Origin: CAWGMT01 sp963823675
Lineage (GTDB): Bacteria; Planctomycetota; Planctomycetia; Isosphaerales; Isosphaeraceae
Length of the DNA: 64,000 nucleotides
Assembly (NCBI GenBank): GCA_963823675.1
Contig: CAWGMT010000016.1
Location: 372,001 to 436,000 of the forward strand
Reading direction: 5' to 3'
Shown: piece after piece, positions 19,078-28,912 of the stretch
Layout of the letters: each line of letters begins with the position of its first letter
Numbering within the stretch: the stretch's first letter is position 1
Position numbers and translations under genes: made by a program
The notes under the pieces: generated by a model
What the model saw: the letters and a program-made list of their open reading frames with translations, nothing else
Database searches by the model: none
What the model was told of the DNA's origin: nothing

Positions 19078-20682
19078 ATGGCTGGACACCTCGGGCCCAT
19101 GAAAGATCAACCCCTATCTCCGGCCGGCTCGCGCCCGTCCGCGGTCCAGGAAACCGCCTTGCGCGCGGCGGTCTCGGAGCGGCTGGGCGCAGTGCGGTTT
19201 GGCCGCTGGTTCGGCGATGGCGTGCGTCTGGCTCTGAGCGGCGATGGCGACGCGCTCGAAGTTCGCGTTCCCGACTCGTTCTTCCGTGAGTGGATCCAGA
19301 ACCATTACAGCACGAGCCTGGTGGAGGCCGCTGAAGCCGTCGTCGGACGCCCGGTGCGGCTCTCCATCCAGATTCACGGCGATGCTCAGCCCTCCTCGGC
19401 CAACGTGGCCGAATCCAGGCCAACTCGGGGCGAGCCCGATCCGCAGCGGCAAGAGCCAAGCCGAAACACGAATTCCCCGCCGGACGATTCCGAGGGACGG
19501 CTTTTCGCCTTTGACGTACGAGCCGGCGAGCCTGGGACATCATTCGCACCGGTATCTTCCGAGCCTTCGCCGGCCGGATACTTGTCCGCAAAGCGGCTGC
19601 CGCCGGTTCCGGGTGCGAATGGATCTGCCAGGGCGGGCTCGCCGGGGCGTCCGGCAAAACGGCTCGACGACTTCGTGACCGGCCCCGGAAACCGCGTGGC
19701 CCATGCCGCGGCGCAGGAGATGGCTCAGTCGGCCGGTGCGGCGTTCAACCCGCTGGTGATCCACGGCGGCGTTGGTCTTGGCAAGACCCACCTGCTGGAA
19801 GCCATCGGCCACGCTCTCCGGCACGCCCACCCGTCGCGGAATGTGCTTCAGGTCACTGCCGAGGCTTTCACCAACAGTTTCCTGGAAGCGATGCGCGGCG
19901 GTAATTTGAGCAGCTTTCGCGCTCGTTTCCGGACCGCCGGCGGACTGATCGTCGACGAGGTCCACTTCCTGGCGGCGAAGCGGGCCACTCAGGACGAGTT
20001 TCTCCATACGTTCAACGCGCTCATCGACAAAGGCGCGCCGATCATCCTTTCGGCCGATCAGCATCCCAGATTGATCTCTCGACTGACCGACGAATTGGTC
20101 ACGCGGTTCCTGGGGGGAATGGTTGTCAAGATTGACCCTCCCGACCTGGCGACCCGGCGCGCGATTCTTCAGGCCCGAGCAGCCGCGCGCGGCGTCAATG
20201 TGCCGGAGCCTGTCATCGGTTATATCGCCGAGCATCTACGTACCAGCATCCGCGAGCTGGAAGGCGCTTTGCACACCGTGATCGCTCAAGCCGTGTTGAC
20301 GGGCAAGCGCATTGATCTGAATGTCGCCAGGTCGGCGCTCATCGATACGATCCGGCACACGGTCCAGACGGTGGCCCTGCGCGACGTCGAGCGGGTGGTC
20401 TGCCAGCACTTTCAGATCACTGCCGAAGCGCTGCGGTCCGATCGCCGATCTCGCGCACTGGCCTATCCCCGCATGCTGGCCATGTATCTCGCCCGAAAGC
20501 ATACCGGAGCGGCCTTCAGCGAAATCGGCCGTTATTTCGGCGGCCGCAACCACTCGACGGTCATCTCGGCCGAAAAAAAAGTCCAGAAGTGGCTTCACGA
20601 CGAGGAATCCCGAGCCCATCTGCCCGGTTTCGAGAGCGTGGCCGACCTTTTGGCCAACCTCGAGCGGGCGCTGGGAACCTAG
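19078..20682 (+). CDS. dnaA: Chromosomal replication initiator protein DnaA
   Basis: 534 residues with all four DnaA domains. Domain I is about 20-100 (LGAVRFGRWFG, SFFREWIQNHY). A long low-complexity linker runs to about 195. The AAA+ domain has Walker A GGVGLGKT at 230-237 and Walker B VDEVHFL near 292. Domain IV has the DnaA signature (YPRMLAMYLARKHTGAAFSEIG, FGGRNHSTV). Walker B differs from the common DDI/V-Q-F-L form (DEVHFL), though the acidic pair remains. ATG 19078 and ATG 19099 (MKDQPLSP) are both possible starts. It is not next to dnaN, recF or gyrB, and no DnaA boxes are seen nearby, so it could be a relocated main copy or a second dnaA. Confidence 0.9.
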   Translation: MAGHLGPMKDQPLSPAGSRPSAVQETALRAAVSERLGAVRFGRWFGDGVRLALSGDGDALEVRVPDSFFREWIQNHYSTSLVEAAEAVVGRPVRLSIQIHGDAQPSSANVAESRPTRGEPDPQRQEPSRNTNSPPDDSEGRLFAFDVRAGEPGTSFAPVSSEPSPAGYLSAKRLPPVPGANGSARAGSPGRPAKRLDDFVTGPGNRVAHAAAQEMAQSAGAAFNPLVIHGGVGLGKTHLLEAIGHALRHAHPSRNVLQVTAEAFTNSFLEAMRGGNLSSFRARFRTAGGLIVDEVHFLAAKRATQDEFLHTFNALIDKGAPIILSADQHPRLISRLTDELVTRFLGGMVVKIDPPDLATRRAILQARAAARGVNVPEPVIGYIAEHLRTSIRELEGALHTVIAQAVLTGKRIDLNVARSALIDTIRHTVQTVALRDVERVVCQHFQITAEALRSDRRSRALAYPRMLAMYLARKHTGAAFSEIGRYFGGRNHSTVISAEKKVQKWLHDEESRAHLPGFESVADLLANLERALGT

Positions 20683-20995
20683 CTGGGTTCAGCCCTCGGT
20701 CTAGACGGACTGCGCCCACTTATGTTGCGTTCGCCCCGGTCGCATCCGCCGCCGGCTCCGTTCCTAACCACACGCGTTACTTTCTTTTTGAATTTCTGTC
20801 GCACGAGGTGAATCGGTTCGGCTGAATGGGCTTGCGTGATCCTTGGAGGGCGAGGCTCCGACCAAGCCGCCTTGGAGAATGGCTCGCCGGAAGGCTCGCC
20901 CTCCCGGAATTGTGCAAGGCGATTGAGCATGAGAACCATCCTTCAGTTTGTGGCGTGACGTCTCTCCGGCGGTTTTCAGTCCTCAGAGACCACGC
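20683..20995. other. Convergent intergenic region with long inverted repeat
   Basis: 313 bases between the ends of dnaA (plus) and a sulfatase (minus). Arms GGAGGGCGAG (20845-20854) and CTCGCCCTCC (20895-20904) pair around a 40-base centre and could terminate both transcripts. The block resembles GC-rich intergenic repeats that are frequent in planctomycetes. No gene is evident. Confidence 0.45.
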
Positions 20996-22531
20996 TCAGG
21001 TGGGGTGAGGTTGGGCGGGGCCGGGGGTGCTGCGGCCGTCGGCTTTGTACTTTTCCAGGAGGGCCTTGAGCCGCGCTACGATCTCGGGCTTCTGCTCGTA
21101 CAGGTTGTCACGCTGGGGAAGATCGTCGCGCAGGTCGTAGAGTGCCCCGGCGGCGGTGTTCGGTCTGTAGCCGCGCTCCTCTTTGAGCCAATCGGGCTCG
21201 CCGCGCCGGCCGTTGTCGTCGCCGGTCCGGGCGTCGATCAGCACCCAGGGGCCCTGGCGGAGTACGAACTTGCCATTGCCGCTGTGCAGGACCGTAGCCT
21301 CGCGGATCGGGTGGCGGAGCTTCTGGCCGCGCAGGGCGGACAACACGTTGTAGCTGTCGACGCCGGCATCCGGTGGGAGCGTTGCGCCCAGGATCGCGGC
21401 GCACGTGGCCATCAGGTCGACGTGGCAGATGATCTCGTCGCTCACCGCGCCTGCGGGGATCTTTTCTGGCCATCGGGCCAGGAAGGGCACGCGGTGGCCT
21501 CCCTCCCAGGCATCGCGCTTGACCCCGCGCAGGCCGTCCATGCTCCGGTGGCCATACTGCTTCACACGATCGTAAGCGCCCGGGTCGATCTCGACGCACT
21601 CCGGACCGTTGTCGCTGGTGAAGATGACCAGCGTCTTTTCCGCCAGGCCCGCGCGCGACAGCGCCTCGAGCATCTGGCCGACCGTCCAGTCCACCTGCGT
21701 GACGAAGTCGCCGTACTCCCCGGCCTGGCTGCGGCCCTTGAACTCCGGAGCGGGGACCACGGGGTAGTGCGGAGCGGTGAGCGAGAAATACAGGAAGAAG
21801 GGCTTGCCCGGGTTCGTCTTGGCGGACTGCTCGATGTAACCGACGGCTCGCCGCGTGAGCGCCGGCATGATATCCACGAGCTTCCATCCGCGCACCATCG
21901 GGCCGGGGCGGTTAAAGCCCCCGCGCTCCATTGGCGCGGCGATGGATGGGATCCCCACCGTGCGTTCGTTCTCGATGAAGCAATAGGGTGGGTAGTTCGG
22001 CAGGTCCACGCCGAAGTAGGTGTCGAAGCCGCGTGCCGTTGGCCCGTCTGCAATCGGCTGGGTGAAGTCGACGTTGCCCAGGCCGTCGCGGCTTGAGGGG
22101 GGCTTACCATCGCGCGTCGGCCAGGCCCAGCCGAGGTGCCACTTGCCAATGCACGCGGTGGCGTAGCCGTGGCGGCGGAGCAACTCGGGGACCGTGAGCC
22201 TGGTGCGTTCGATGATCGGCGCGCCCCACGGCGGCAGCACACCAACCTTCAGCCGCGAGCGGAAGCAGTAGCGGCCCGTGAGCACGCCATAGCGCGTCGG
22301 CGAGCAGACAGCGTCCGGCGCGTGCGCGTCCGTGAAGCGGATGCCCGTCGCGGCCAGTCGGTCGAGGTTCGGCGTGGGGATCTTCGACGAGGCGTTATAG
22401 GAGCCAATGTCGCCGTACCCCAGGTCGTCAGCGAGGATGAAAACGATGTTGGGCTTAGCCTGCGACGTATCACCCCGCAGCGTTGCCACCGGCACCAAGA
22501 GCAGGGTGGCGAAGGTAAGGATGTGTTTCAT
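20996..22531 (-). CDS. Secreted sulfatase (formylglycine type)
   Basis: 511 residues from ATG 22529-22531, which is preceded by GAAGG at five bases; an upstream ATG at 22543 is less likely. A signal peptide (MKHILTFATLLLVPVATLRG) is followed by the sulfatase start PNIVFILADDLGYGDIG with metal-binding aspartates. The nucleophile motif is CSPTR, C76, to be matured to formylglycine. GKWHLG, the metal-binding FTSDNGPE and a C-terminal ALYDLRDD complete the fold. The enzyme likely removes sulfate esters from polysaccharides in the periplasm or outside the cell. No carbohydrate-specific partner gene is adjacent. It faces dnaA tail to tail. Confidence 0.92.
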   Translation of the reverse strand: MKHILTFATLLLVPVATLRGDTSQAKPNIVFILADDLGYGDIGSYNASSKIPTPNLDRLAATGIRFTDAHAPDAVCSPTRYGVLTGRYCFRSRLKVGVLPPWGAPIIERTRLTVPELLRRHGYATACIGKWHLGWAWPTRDGKPPSSRDGLGNVDFTQPIADGPTARGFDTYFGVDLPNYPPYCFIENERTVGIPSIAAPMERGGFNRPGPMVRGWKLVDIMPALTRRAVGYIEQSAKTNPGKPFFLYFSLTAPHYPVVPAPEFKGRSQAGEYGDFVTQVDWTVGQMLEALSRAGLAEKTLVIFTSDNGPECVEIDPGAYDRVKQYGHRSMDGLRGVKRDAWEGGHRVPFLARWPEKIPAGAVSDEIICHVDLMATCAAILGATLPPDAGVDSYNVLSALRGQKLRHPIREATVLHSGNGKFVLRQGPWVLIDARTGDDNGRRGEPDWLKEERGYRPNTAAGALYDLRDDLPQRDNLYEQKPEIVARLKALLEKYKADGRSTPGPAQPHPT

Positions 22532-22882
22532 TAGACCTTCCATTTCGGCGATTCATTCCGGTTGGCCGATCGCCAGGTTCCTCTGCGAAGTTGTATACCG
22601 AGATTTCTCGGACAAAGCGAGCGACAACGTGACCTCCTCGATCGCCCGGTCTGCGGTTGAACGCGATAGTGGCTAATGATGTCCTGAATTCGAGGAAAGT
22701 ATACGGGCCAGGCTCGACGGCTAAATCTCTGAACCACCAGGCTATTGCATTCGGTAATACGAACCGTAGAATCGTAACACGCCCGCAGTGTTACGACCAT
22801 ACAGTTCGTATTACGCGGCAACAGCTTGCGAGGCTGTCGACATGGACGTGCTCATCAGATAGGCATTGATTGAGGTAAACCC
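22532..22882. other. Divergent intergenic region between the sulfatase and a DUF1559 gene
   Basis: 351 bases that should hold promoters in both directions. The striking element is the 61-base hairpin at 22754-22814, listed separately. The sequence from 22600 to 22750 shows no coding potential and no clear promoter boxes. Confidence 0.5.
22754..22814. repeat. Long imperfect inverted repeat (27-nt arms)
   Basis: Left arm 22754-22780 starts GTAATACGAAC and ends TCGTAACAC; right arm 22788-22814 is its reverse complement with 23 of 27 positions paired; the loop is GCCCGCA. It is AT-richer than its surroundings and lies 68 bases upstream of the DUF1559 start, in a divergent promoter region, so termination is not its obvious role. 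It could be a cruciform, a regulator site, an mRNA leader structure or the trace of a small mobile repeat. Confidence 0.8.
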
Positions 22883-23466
22883 ATGGTCAGGAAACGCGGT
22901 TTCACGCTGATCGAGCTTCTGGTGGTCATCGCCATCATCGCCGTTCTGATCGCCCTGCTGCTCCCGGCCGTGCAGGCGGCCCGTGAGGCGGCAAGGCGAA
23001 TCCAATGCGCCAACAACCTCAAGCAACTGGGTCTTTCCCTGCACAACTATCACAGCGCTGTCAACGCGTTCCCGCCCGCCGGTTGGATCGCGCCGTTGAC
23101 CAACTGGTGGGTCGCCAATAACCTGACCTGGCCAGGCCATTTCCGTTACTCTTTCATGCTCCAGACCCTGCCGTGCATGGAACAGACGGCCGCGGCGAAC
23201 GCGATGAACTTCAACATCCCGCTCTACGACCTAAATGGCGACGATATGCCTCAGAATATTACTACACGCCGAATTCCACGACCTATGACTGCCTCCGTGG
23301 CCCGGACTTTGGCTGGCGGACGGCGAGGAGTCGTCATCCAGGCGGCGTCAATGCCGTGTTCGTTGACGGCAGCGTCCACTTCGTCAAGAACACGGTCAGC
23401 CTGGCTACCTATCGCGCCCTCGCCACTATAGCTGGCGGCGAGGTAATAAGTTCAGACGCTTATTGA
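22883..23466 (+). pseudogene. DUF1559 prepilin-like protein, internally deleted and frameshifted
   Basis: The N-terminus is a classical type IV prepilin leader and helix (KRGFTLIELLVVIAIIAVLI) followed by QAAREAARRIQCANNLKQLG and ending near PLYDLNGD. The normal C-terminus (HPGGVNAVFVDGSVHFVKN ... TIAGGEVISSDAY) is present in a different frame from about 23260. Intact family members have about 300-400 residues; here about 150 middle residues are missing and a frame change sits at the junction. So the gene was probably lost by an internal deletion. The protein would be a pseudopilin-like envelope component of unknown role. It heads a cluster with an IS-interrupted gene and a small lipoprotein. 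Confidence 0.8.
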
Positions 23467-23879
23467 TAGGGGGCGGCCATGATTCGAATGATAGCGACCA
23501 ACGCCACGTTGGTGATCGTCTGCCTGACAGCCTCGACCGTGCGGGCCCATGAACTCTGGTTCCAGCCTTCGGGCGAGACCGCCGCCTCCGTGCGGCTGAC
23601 GTTTGGCGACTCGCCCGCTCCGGGGGAAGCAGAGCGTGTGGCGGAGATCGCTCACGCCAAGGTGTGGGGTGACGGCGTGCCTCTCGAAATAAGACGCCTG
23701 GCGGACGGCCTGGAGGCATCGCTTCCCCAAAACCACCCGGCCGTGTTGAGTGCCTATGCGGATCGCGGCGTTGTGGATTATCAGGGTGATTCGTTCGTCA
23801 TCTACCTGGCGGCGTATGCCCAGTCTAAATGGCCTTGCGCGAAGTTGGGACGTTTAGTTAAAGGAGAGACTCCAAGCAC

Positions 23880-25020
23880 TTAGGTCGTGTCGGCAAACAC
23901 ACCAGTGAAAGGAGTCCCTCCTTGTTTCGAGCGAAAGTCGTTTGTGTGTGGCAGAAGATGTCGCAATCCCAGCGGAAGGAACTTCGGAGGCTCGCGATGC
24001 GTGCGCAGGACGCCGGCATGCGATGTCGTTGTAAGTCGGTGCTCGCCCTCGTTCAGGGCAAGACCCCCACCATGATTGCTCAGGGCGGTCTCTGCGCGAA
24101 GTCCCAAGTGTACCGCATCGCCGAGCGGTTCATCACCGAGGGTTTGGCCGGGCTCGCCGACAGGCGTGAAGACAATGGCGAGCGAAAGATCACTCCCGTC
24201 TACGAGCGTGAGCTGCTCAGTCTCGTCGAGCAGTTGCCGCAGAAGTTTGGCTACAGGCGACCGACTTGGACCCAGGAACTGTTGATCTTGGTCTTGGCCG
24301 AACGGGTCGAAATCTCGATCAGCGTTTCCGCCATGAGCCGGCTCCTTCGCCGGTCGGGAATCGGGCTGAGGCGGCCCAAGCCGATCGTTGGTTGCCCTTG
24401 GAAGAAGGCGCGTAGGATTCGTCGATTGCGGACGATCCAGCGATTGGTCGAGAATCTTCCCGCCGACGAGGTTGTGCTGTACGTCGATGAAGTTGACATC
24501 CACCTCAACCCCAAGATCGGACCGGACTGGACCAAGCGCGGCCGACAGAAGAGGGTGTTGACTCCCGGATGTAACGAGAAGCGCTATCTCGCCGGCGCCT
24601 GGAATCCCAAGACGCGCCGGCTCATTTATGTCGAAGGCGAGCGGAAGAACAGCCTGCTGTTCCTGGAACTGCTCCACGCGTTGGTCACGAAGGTCTATCC
24701 AAACGCCAAGCGGATTCATCTCATCCTCGACAACTACGGTATCCACGACAGTTTGCAAGTGCGGTTGGCGTTGAAGTCGGCCGCGGCCGAGAGGTTGGAG
24801 CTCCATTTCTTGCCGCCATACTGCCCGGACCATAATCGGATCGAACGCATCTGGAAGGACCTGCACGACAACGTCACCCGCAACCACCGCTGCAAGAAGA
24901 TGGACGAACTGATGACCGAAGTACGGAGCTATCTCGCAGCTCGAAACCGATGTCGTTGTCACGCTTACGCACGCACGAAAGTCGCATGACCCGACGCGTC
25001 CCGAAATTCGGCAAGGCTAT
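23880..25020 (+). mobile_element. IS630-type insertion sequence (ends approximate)
   Basis: About 1.1 kb containing one transposase gene and splitting a host gene. The short inner ends GGTCGTG (near 23883) and CATGACC (24985-24991, inverted) may be part of the terminal repeats. IS630 elements usually duplicate a TA on insertion, but I could not fix a TA pair, so the boundaries may be off by tens of bases. Confidence 0.7.
23922..24989 (+). CDS. IS630-family transposase
   Basis: 355 residues. An N-terminal helix-turn-helix of the winged type (QVYRIAERFITEGLAGLADRR) is followed by a DDE nuclease domain: YVDEVDIHL (first Asp), LILDNYGIH (second Asp) and PPYCPDHNRIERIWKDLH (the Glu), the usual IS630/Tc1 arrangement. 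The chosen start is TTG 23922, eight bases after AAAGGAG; ATG 23958 (MSQSQRKEL) is the alternative. The reading frame is intact, so the element may still be active. It lies inside the DUF4198-like gene in the same orientation. Confidence 0.88.
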   Translation: MFRAKVVCVWQKMSQSQRKELRRLAMRAQDAGMRCRCKSVLALVQGKTPTMIAQGGLCAKSQVYRIAERFITEGLAGLADRREDNGERKITPVYERELLSLVEQLPQKFGYRRPTWTQELLILVLAERVEISISVSAMSRLLRRSGIGLRRPKPIVGCPWKKARRIRRLRTIQRLVENLPADEVVLYVDEVDIHLNPKIGPDWTKRGRQKRVLTPGCNEKRYLAGAWNPKTRRLIYVEGERKNSLLFLELLHALVTKVYPNAKRIHLILDNYGIHDSLQVRLALKSAAAERLELHFLPPYCPDHNRIERIWKDLHDNVTRNHRCKKMDELMTEVRSYLAARNRCRCHAYARTKVA

Positions 25021-25801
25021 TTAGACCCATCAAGTCCACCGAATTTCTCAGGCTCGGACTGGCCGACGATCAACTTCGGCTGCTCCTGGTCGCGGGCAAC
25101 GGCGGGCCTTCCGTCGTACGTGCCACTCGGCGGGGAAAACCTGCCGCCGATTTGGTCGTCCAGGTTTTTCGGGGCGGCGATCCGACGGAAGTTCGCACGG
25201 ATGCACGCGGCGAAATCCCTTGCCCGGACGTGTCGAAGGGCCCGGTGTCGCTGCTGGCGGTGTTGATGGATAAGACGCCGGGGAAGAGAGACCGCAAATC
25301 TTTTTCGCACACGCGGTATAAGGCGACGCTCGCACTCGGCTCCCGAGCCGATCACAGCGCGAATGGTGCGGCCATCGCGGAAACTCTGGCACGGGTAAAA
25401 GAAATCCATGGCGCAGCCGGTCCTTGGGCCGTGACGGGCTATCGGATGGGCGAGCGGGCGTTGAAGGAACTTGGGCTTCCCAGGCACAGCTTCTCCTTAT
25501 TCATCGTCCATCACTGCCCAGCTCAGGTGCAGTATTCGTGCATCGCCGACGGGCTCCAGGCTGCGACCGGAGCGAGCCCCGGCAAACTGAACCTCACGGT
25601 GAAGGAAGCGACCGCCGACGCAATGAGAACGGTGGTCGCGGATCGGGAAAAGGGCCGCTATCTGACGTTTGTGCTCAGGCCCGATTTTGTGGAGTCGATC
25701 CGCGATTTGCCCCCGGACCGCTTGACCCAGGAAGGGCGACGGATCGCCGGTGTTCCTGACGACAGGATATTCACCGTTGCTGAAACTGTAGGGGAGGCGA
25801 A

Positions 25802-26218
25802 GTGAGGCAGCCCGCGGTTGTCTTGCCGTTGTTCCTCGCATTAGCCGGTTGCGGCGGGTCCGGCCTTTATTCAGGTAAGCTCTACCCGGCTACGGGTCAG
25901 GTTCTTCTTGCCGACGGTCAACCGCTAAACGGCGGCTCGGTTCGTTTCATCCCCAAGCGAAGCGGGTTGCCCGCGACCGGCAAAATTGGGGTGGATGGTA
26001 CTTTCTCCCTGACGACGAAGACACGCGAAGGGGCCGCACCGGGCGAGTACAAAGTCCGCATCGAGCCCAGCCCGGAAATGTTGTCGAAAAAAGGCGGGGC
26101 AGTGAGGAAACTTCCATTCGCCGCGAAATACCGGAATTACGAAGGCGATACAGGATTGACTGCCATCATCGACGCCGGACCCACGCGACTAGAACCATTT
26201 CGACTGGAAGCAAAATAA
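25802..26218 (+). CDS. Small transthyretin-like lipoprotein of a DUF1559 cluster
   Basis: 138 residues starting at GTG 25802, which overlaps the previous stop by four bases (GTGA). The signal ends in a lipobox (FLALAGC). The mature protein has the planctomycete pattern YPATGQVLLADGQPLNGGSVRFIP followed by strands and APGEYKVRIEP, a carboxypeptidase-regulatory/transthyretin-like beta sandwich. Such lipoproteins commonly sit next to DUF1559 genes. It probably lies on the outer side of a membrane; the function is unknown. The preceding partners are broken, so this gene may be losing its role. Confidence 0.8.
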   Translation: MRQPAVVLPLFLALAGCGGSGLYSGKLYPATGQVLLADGQPLNGGSVRFIPKRSGLPATGKIGVDGTFSLTTKTREGAAPGEYKVRIEPSPEMLSKKGGAVRKLPFAAKYRNYEGDTGLTAIIDAGPTRLEPFRLEAK

Positions 26219-26389
26219 CTTCATATCGCCTTGAGCGATGAGTGATCGCTTCGCGGACATTCAAGTGCCGCCGCGCTCGGGAGCAACACGATCGGCTCTT
26301 AAATCCTTCACAGTGGGATTGAAACAGCCCTGACGTGTGTCGTAGATTGACATGCGCGGACTTTCTCCGTTTGTAAGTCGAGGTCAACG

Positions 26390-26636
26390 ATGTCACGAGA
26401 AACGATTTCCAACGTTGCTCTCGCCGACGGCACGAATTGCAAATATCTTGATCTCAGCGTGCGGATGAAGGCCGTTGAGGGAGATACAGACCGTGGCGGC
26501 GGACTGACCTGGCGCGCCGAGGACATGATTAATTATTACAGTGGAGGATTCGACCTTTCCCGACGCGAGCAAGATCGGCCTGTGGTCGAAGTCGGACGCC
26601 CGGTCGTATTTCGATGATTTGATCGTATCCGAGTAA
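26390..26636 (+). pseudogene. Remnant of a DUF1080/LamG-like (3-keto-disaccharide hydrolase family) gene
   Basis: The first 50 codons read NCKYLDLSVRMKAVEGDTDR and GGGLTWRAEDMINYY, which is characteristic of the middle of DUF1080-like concanavalin-fold proteins. After about 26545 a different frame gives FPDASKIGLWSKSDARSYFDD and IVSE-stop at 26634-26636, which is the family's C-terminus. The two parts are fused with the intervening sequence lost and the frame changed, so no functional protein is expected. A signal peptide and the N-terminal half are absent. It lies directly upstream of a secreted TIM-barrel-like gene. Confidence 0.6.
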
Positions 26637-26710
26637 AACAGCGCGGCACACACATGATCGAACTACCTGGCTTACCACTTTCAAACCGGCGATCGGGGAG
26701 GACTTCTGTC

Positions 26711-27769
26711 ATGCGAGGTATTGGTGCGATCATCTTCGCAGCAGCGGTCATGGTCACGAATCCGGGAGCGACCGGCCACGCCCGCGGCCAGGAGCCGAAG
26801 GACGGGCCGGCAACGCCGACGAAGCAATTCCAGGTCCGCCGTGACCGGCCGTTCCTCGGCGGCCAGCAGATCGACATCTGGGGACTGCGGTGCGGCAACG
26901 CCCTGTACAGCCCGGCGGTCACCGAGCGCCACATCAATAACCTCGATAACATGGTCGCGCACGGGATCAACTGCATCGGCGTCTACATCCAGGGGGCCAA
27001 TGCCGGCTGGCCGGACCCCGAGGCGGGCCTGGATGGCTTCCGCCGCGATGGTCGCTTGAAGCCCGATGTTGCGAAACGGCTGGAATGGCTTATCCGCGAA
27101 GCGGACAAACGCAGCATGGTCGTGATGGTTGGAATCCTTTCACCACGCAAGGACCAAGACCTGTACGACGACGCAGCTATCCAGCGAGCGATCGAGGAAT
27201 CCGCCCGCTTGCTCGTTCATCGCAACCTCCGCAACGTCTTCGTCGACATCATGCACGAGTTTGACCAGCCCCAACGGATCGACCACGCCCTGCTCCGTGA
27301 GCCCGACGGCCCCAACAAAAAGGCCAAGCTCACGAAATGGTTCAAGGACGTTGCGCCCGAGATCCCGGCCGGGGTCTGCCCGGACGTCAATTCGGATACG
27401 GCCGACAGCTACCCCGGTATGGATGTGCGCATCATCCAAAAGCAGGCGGCAATTCCCTCCGACGGCTTTGTCGTCAATGTCGAGACCCTGCGTCAGGACT
27501 TCTTCGAGCAGGATGGAGTATTCAGCAAGTCGGGCATCGACTACGTCCTCGCCGACTGCCAGCGCTACCTCGATGCGCCCAATGCTGTGATGCTTTTTCA
27601 TGCCGCGTTCATCCAGGGCCTGTCTAACGGCAGCCGCACCGCCCCTCATCCTGAGATGGGAGGTTACGGCACCAGTCCACAGGACCGCGGCGTGCGGTTC
27701 TATTACGAATGGGTGCGTGACCACGTCGGCCGTTGGGAGTATCCGCGGCACGTAAAAGTATCCCGTTGA
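26711..27769 (+). CDS. Secreted TIM-barrel-like protein (possible glycoside hydrolase)
   Basis: 352 residues from ATG 26711, which has GGGGAGGA upstream; an earlier ATG at 26654 lacks such a site. A signal peptide (AIIFAAAVMVTNPGATGHARG) is followed by a sequence with glycosidase-like rhythm: FLGGQQIDIWGLRCGNALY, NNLDNMVAHGINCIGVYI, KRLEWLIREADKRSMVVMVG, VFVDIMHEFDQPQ and FVVNVETL. The glutamates in MHEF and VNVE are spaced as acid/base and nucleophile in clan GH-A enzymes, but this is inference; I do not recognise the exact family. It lies between two DUF1559 clusters. Confidence 0.7.
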   Translation: MRGIGAIIFAAAVMVTNPGATGHARGQEPKDGPATPTKQFQVRRDRPFLGGQQIDIWGLRCGNALYSPAVTERHINNLDNMVAHGINCIGVYIQGANAGWPDPEAGLDGFRRDGRLKPDVAKRLEWLIREADKRSMVVMVGILSPRKDQDLYDDAAIQRAIEESARLLVHRNLRNVFVDIMHEFDQPQRIDHALLREPDGPNKKAKLTKWFKDVAPEIPAGVCPDVNSDTADSYPGMDVRIIQKQAAIPSDGFVVNVETLRQDFFEQDGVFSKSGIDYVLADCQRYLDAPNAVMLFHAAFIQGLSNGSRTAPHPEMGGYGTSPQDRGVRFYYEWVRDHVGRWEYPRHVKVSR

Positions 27770-27846
27770 CGAACCGCCGCCGCCGCTCCGTCCCGAACCA
27801 ACAGGGAGGTGCGGCGGCCTTCCTCCCCGCAGCTAAGGGCATTTCC

Positions 27847-28887
<1,041 letters not shown>

Positions 28888-28912
28888 TTTCGTAGTCAGC
28901 CGGAGTCGATCC

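Larger units (their letters stand above)
23479..25805 (+). pseudogene. Secreted DUF4198-like/FmdE-domain protein, interrupted by an IS630-type element
   Basis: The 5' part (23479 to about 23880) encodes a signal peptide, the mature start HELWFQPSG and beta-rich sequence typical of DUF4198-like periplasmic proteins. The 3' part (about 25020-25805) resumes with STEFLRLGLADDQLRLLLVA, another DUF4198-like strand set (GKPAADLVVQVFRGG), then an FmdE-like domain (HGAAGPWAVTGYRMG ... CIADGLQAATGASPGKLNL). Between them lies the transposase gene. Without the insertion the protein would have about 390 residues. Both flanks look unmutated, suggesting recent insertion. It follows the DUF1559 gene by 12 bases and overlaps the next lipoprotein gene (GTGA), so the three formed an operon. 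The FmdE part suggests metal binding; the role is unknown. Confidence 0.75.

Noticed and set aside
18831..19289. Plus-strand frame overlapping the dnaA start
   Set aside because: It overlaps dnaA in another frame over more than 200 bases and encodes arginine-rich, non-conserved sequence.
17030..19657. Very long open frame (about 875 codons) on the minus strand across the second CRTAC1 gene and the dnaA start
   Set aside because: It is antisense to repeats of D-x-D-x-D-G codons, which keep the opposite strand open; no domain or ribosome site is seen.
18728..20995. Possible oriC beside dnaA
   Set aside because: No cluster of TTATCCACA-like boxes and no AT-rich unwinding region on either side.
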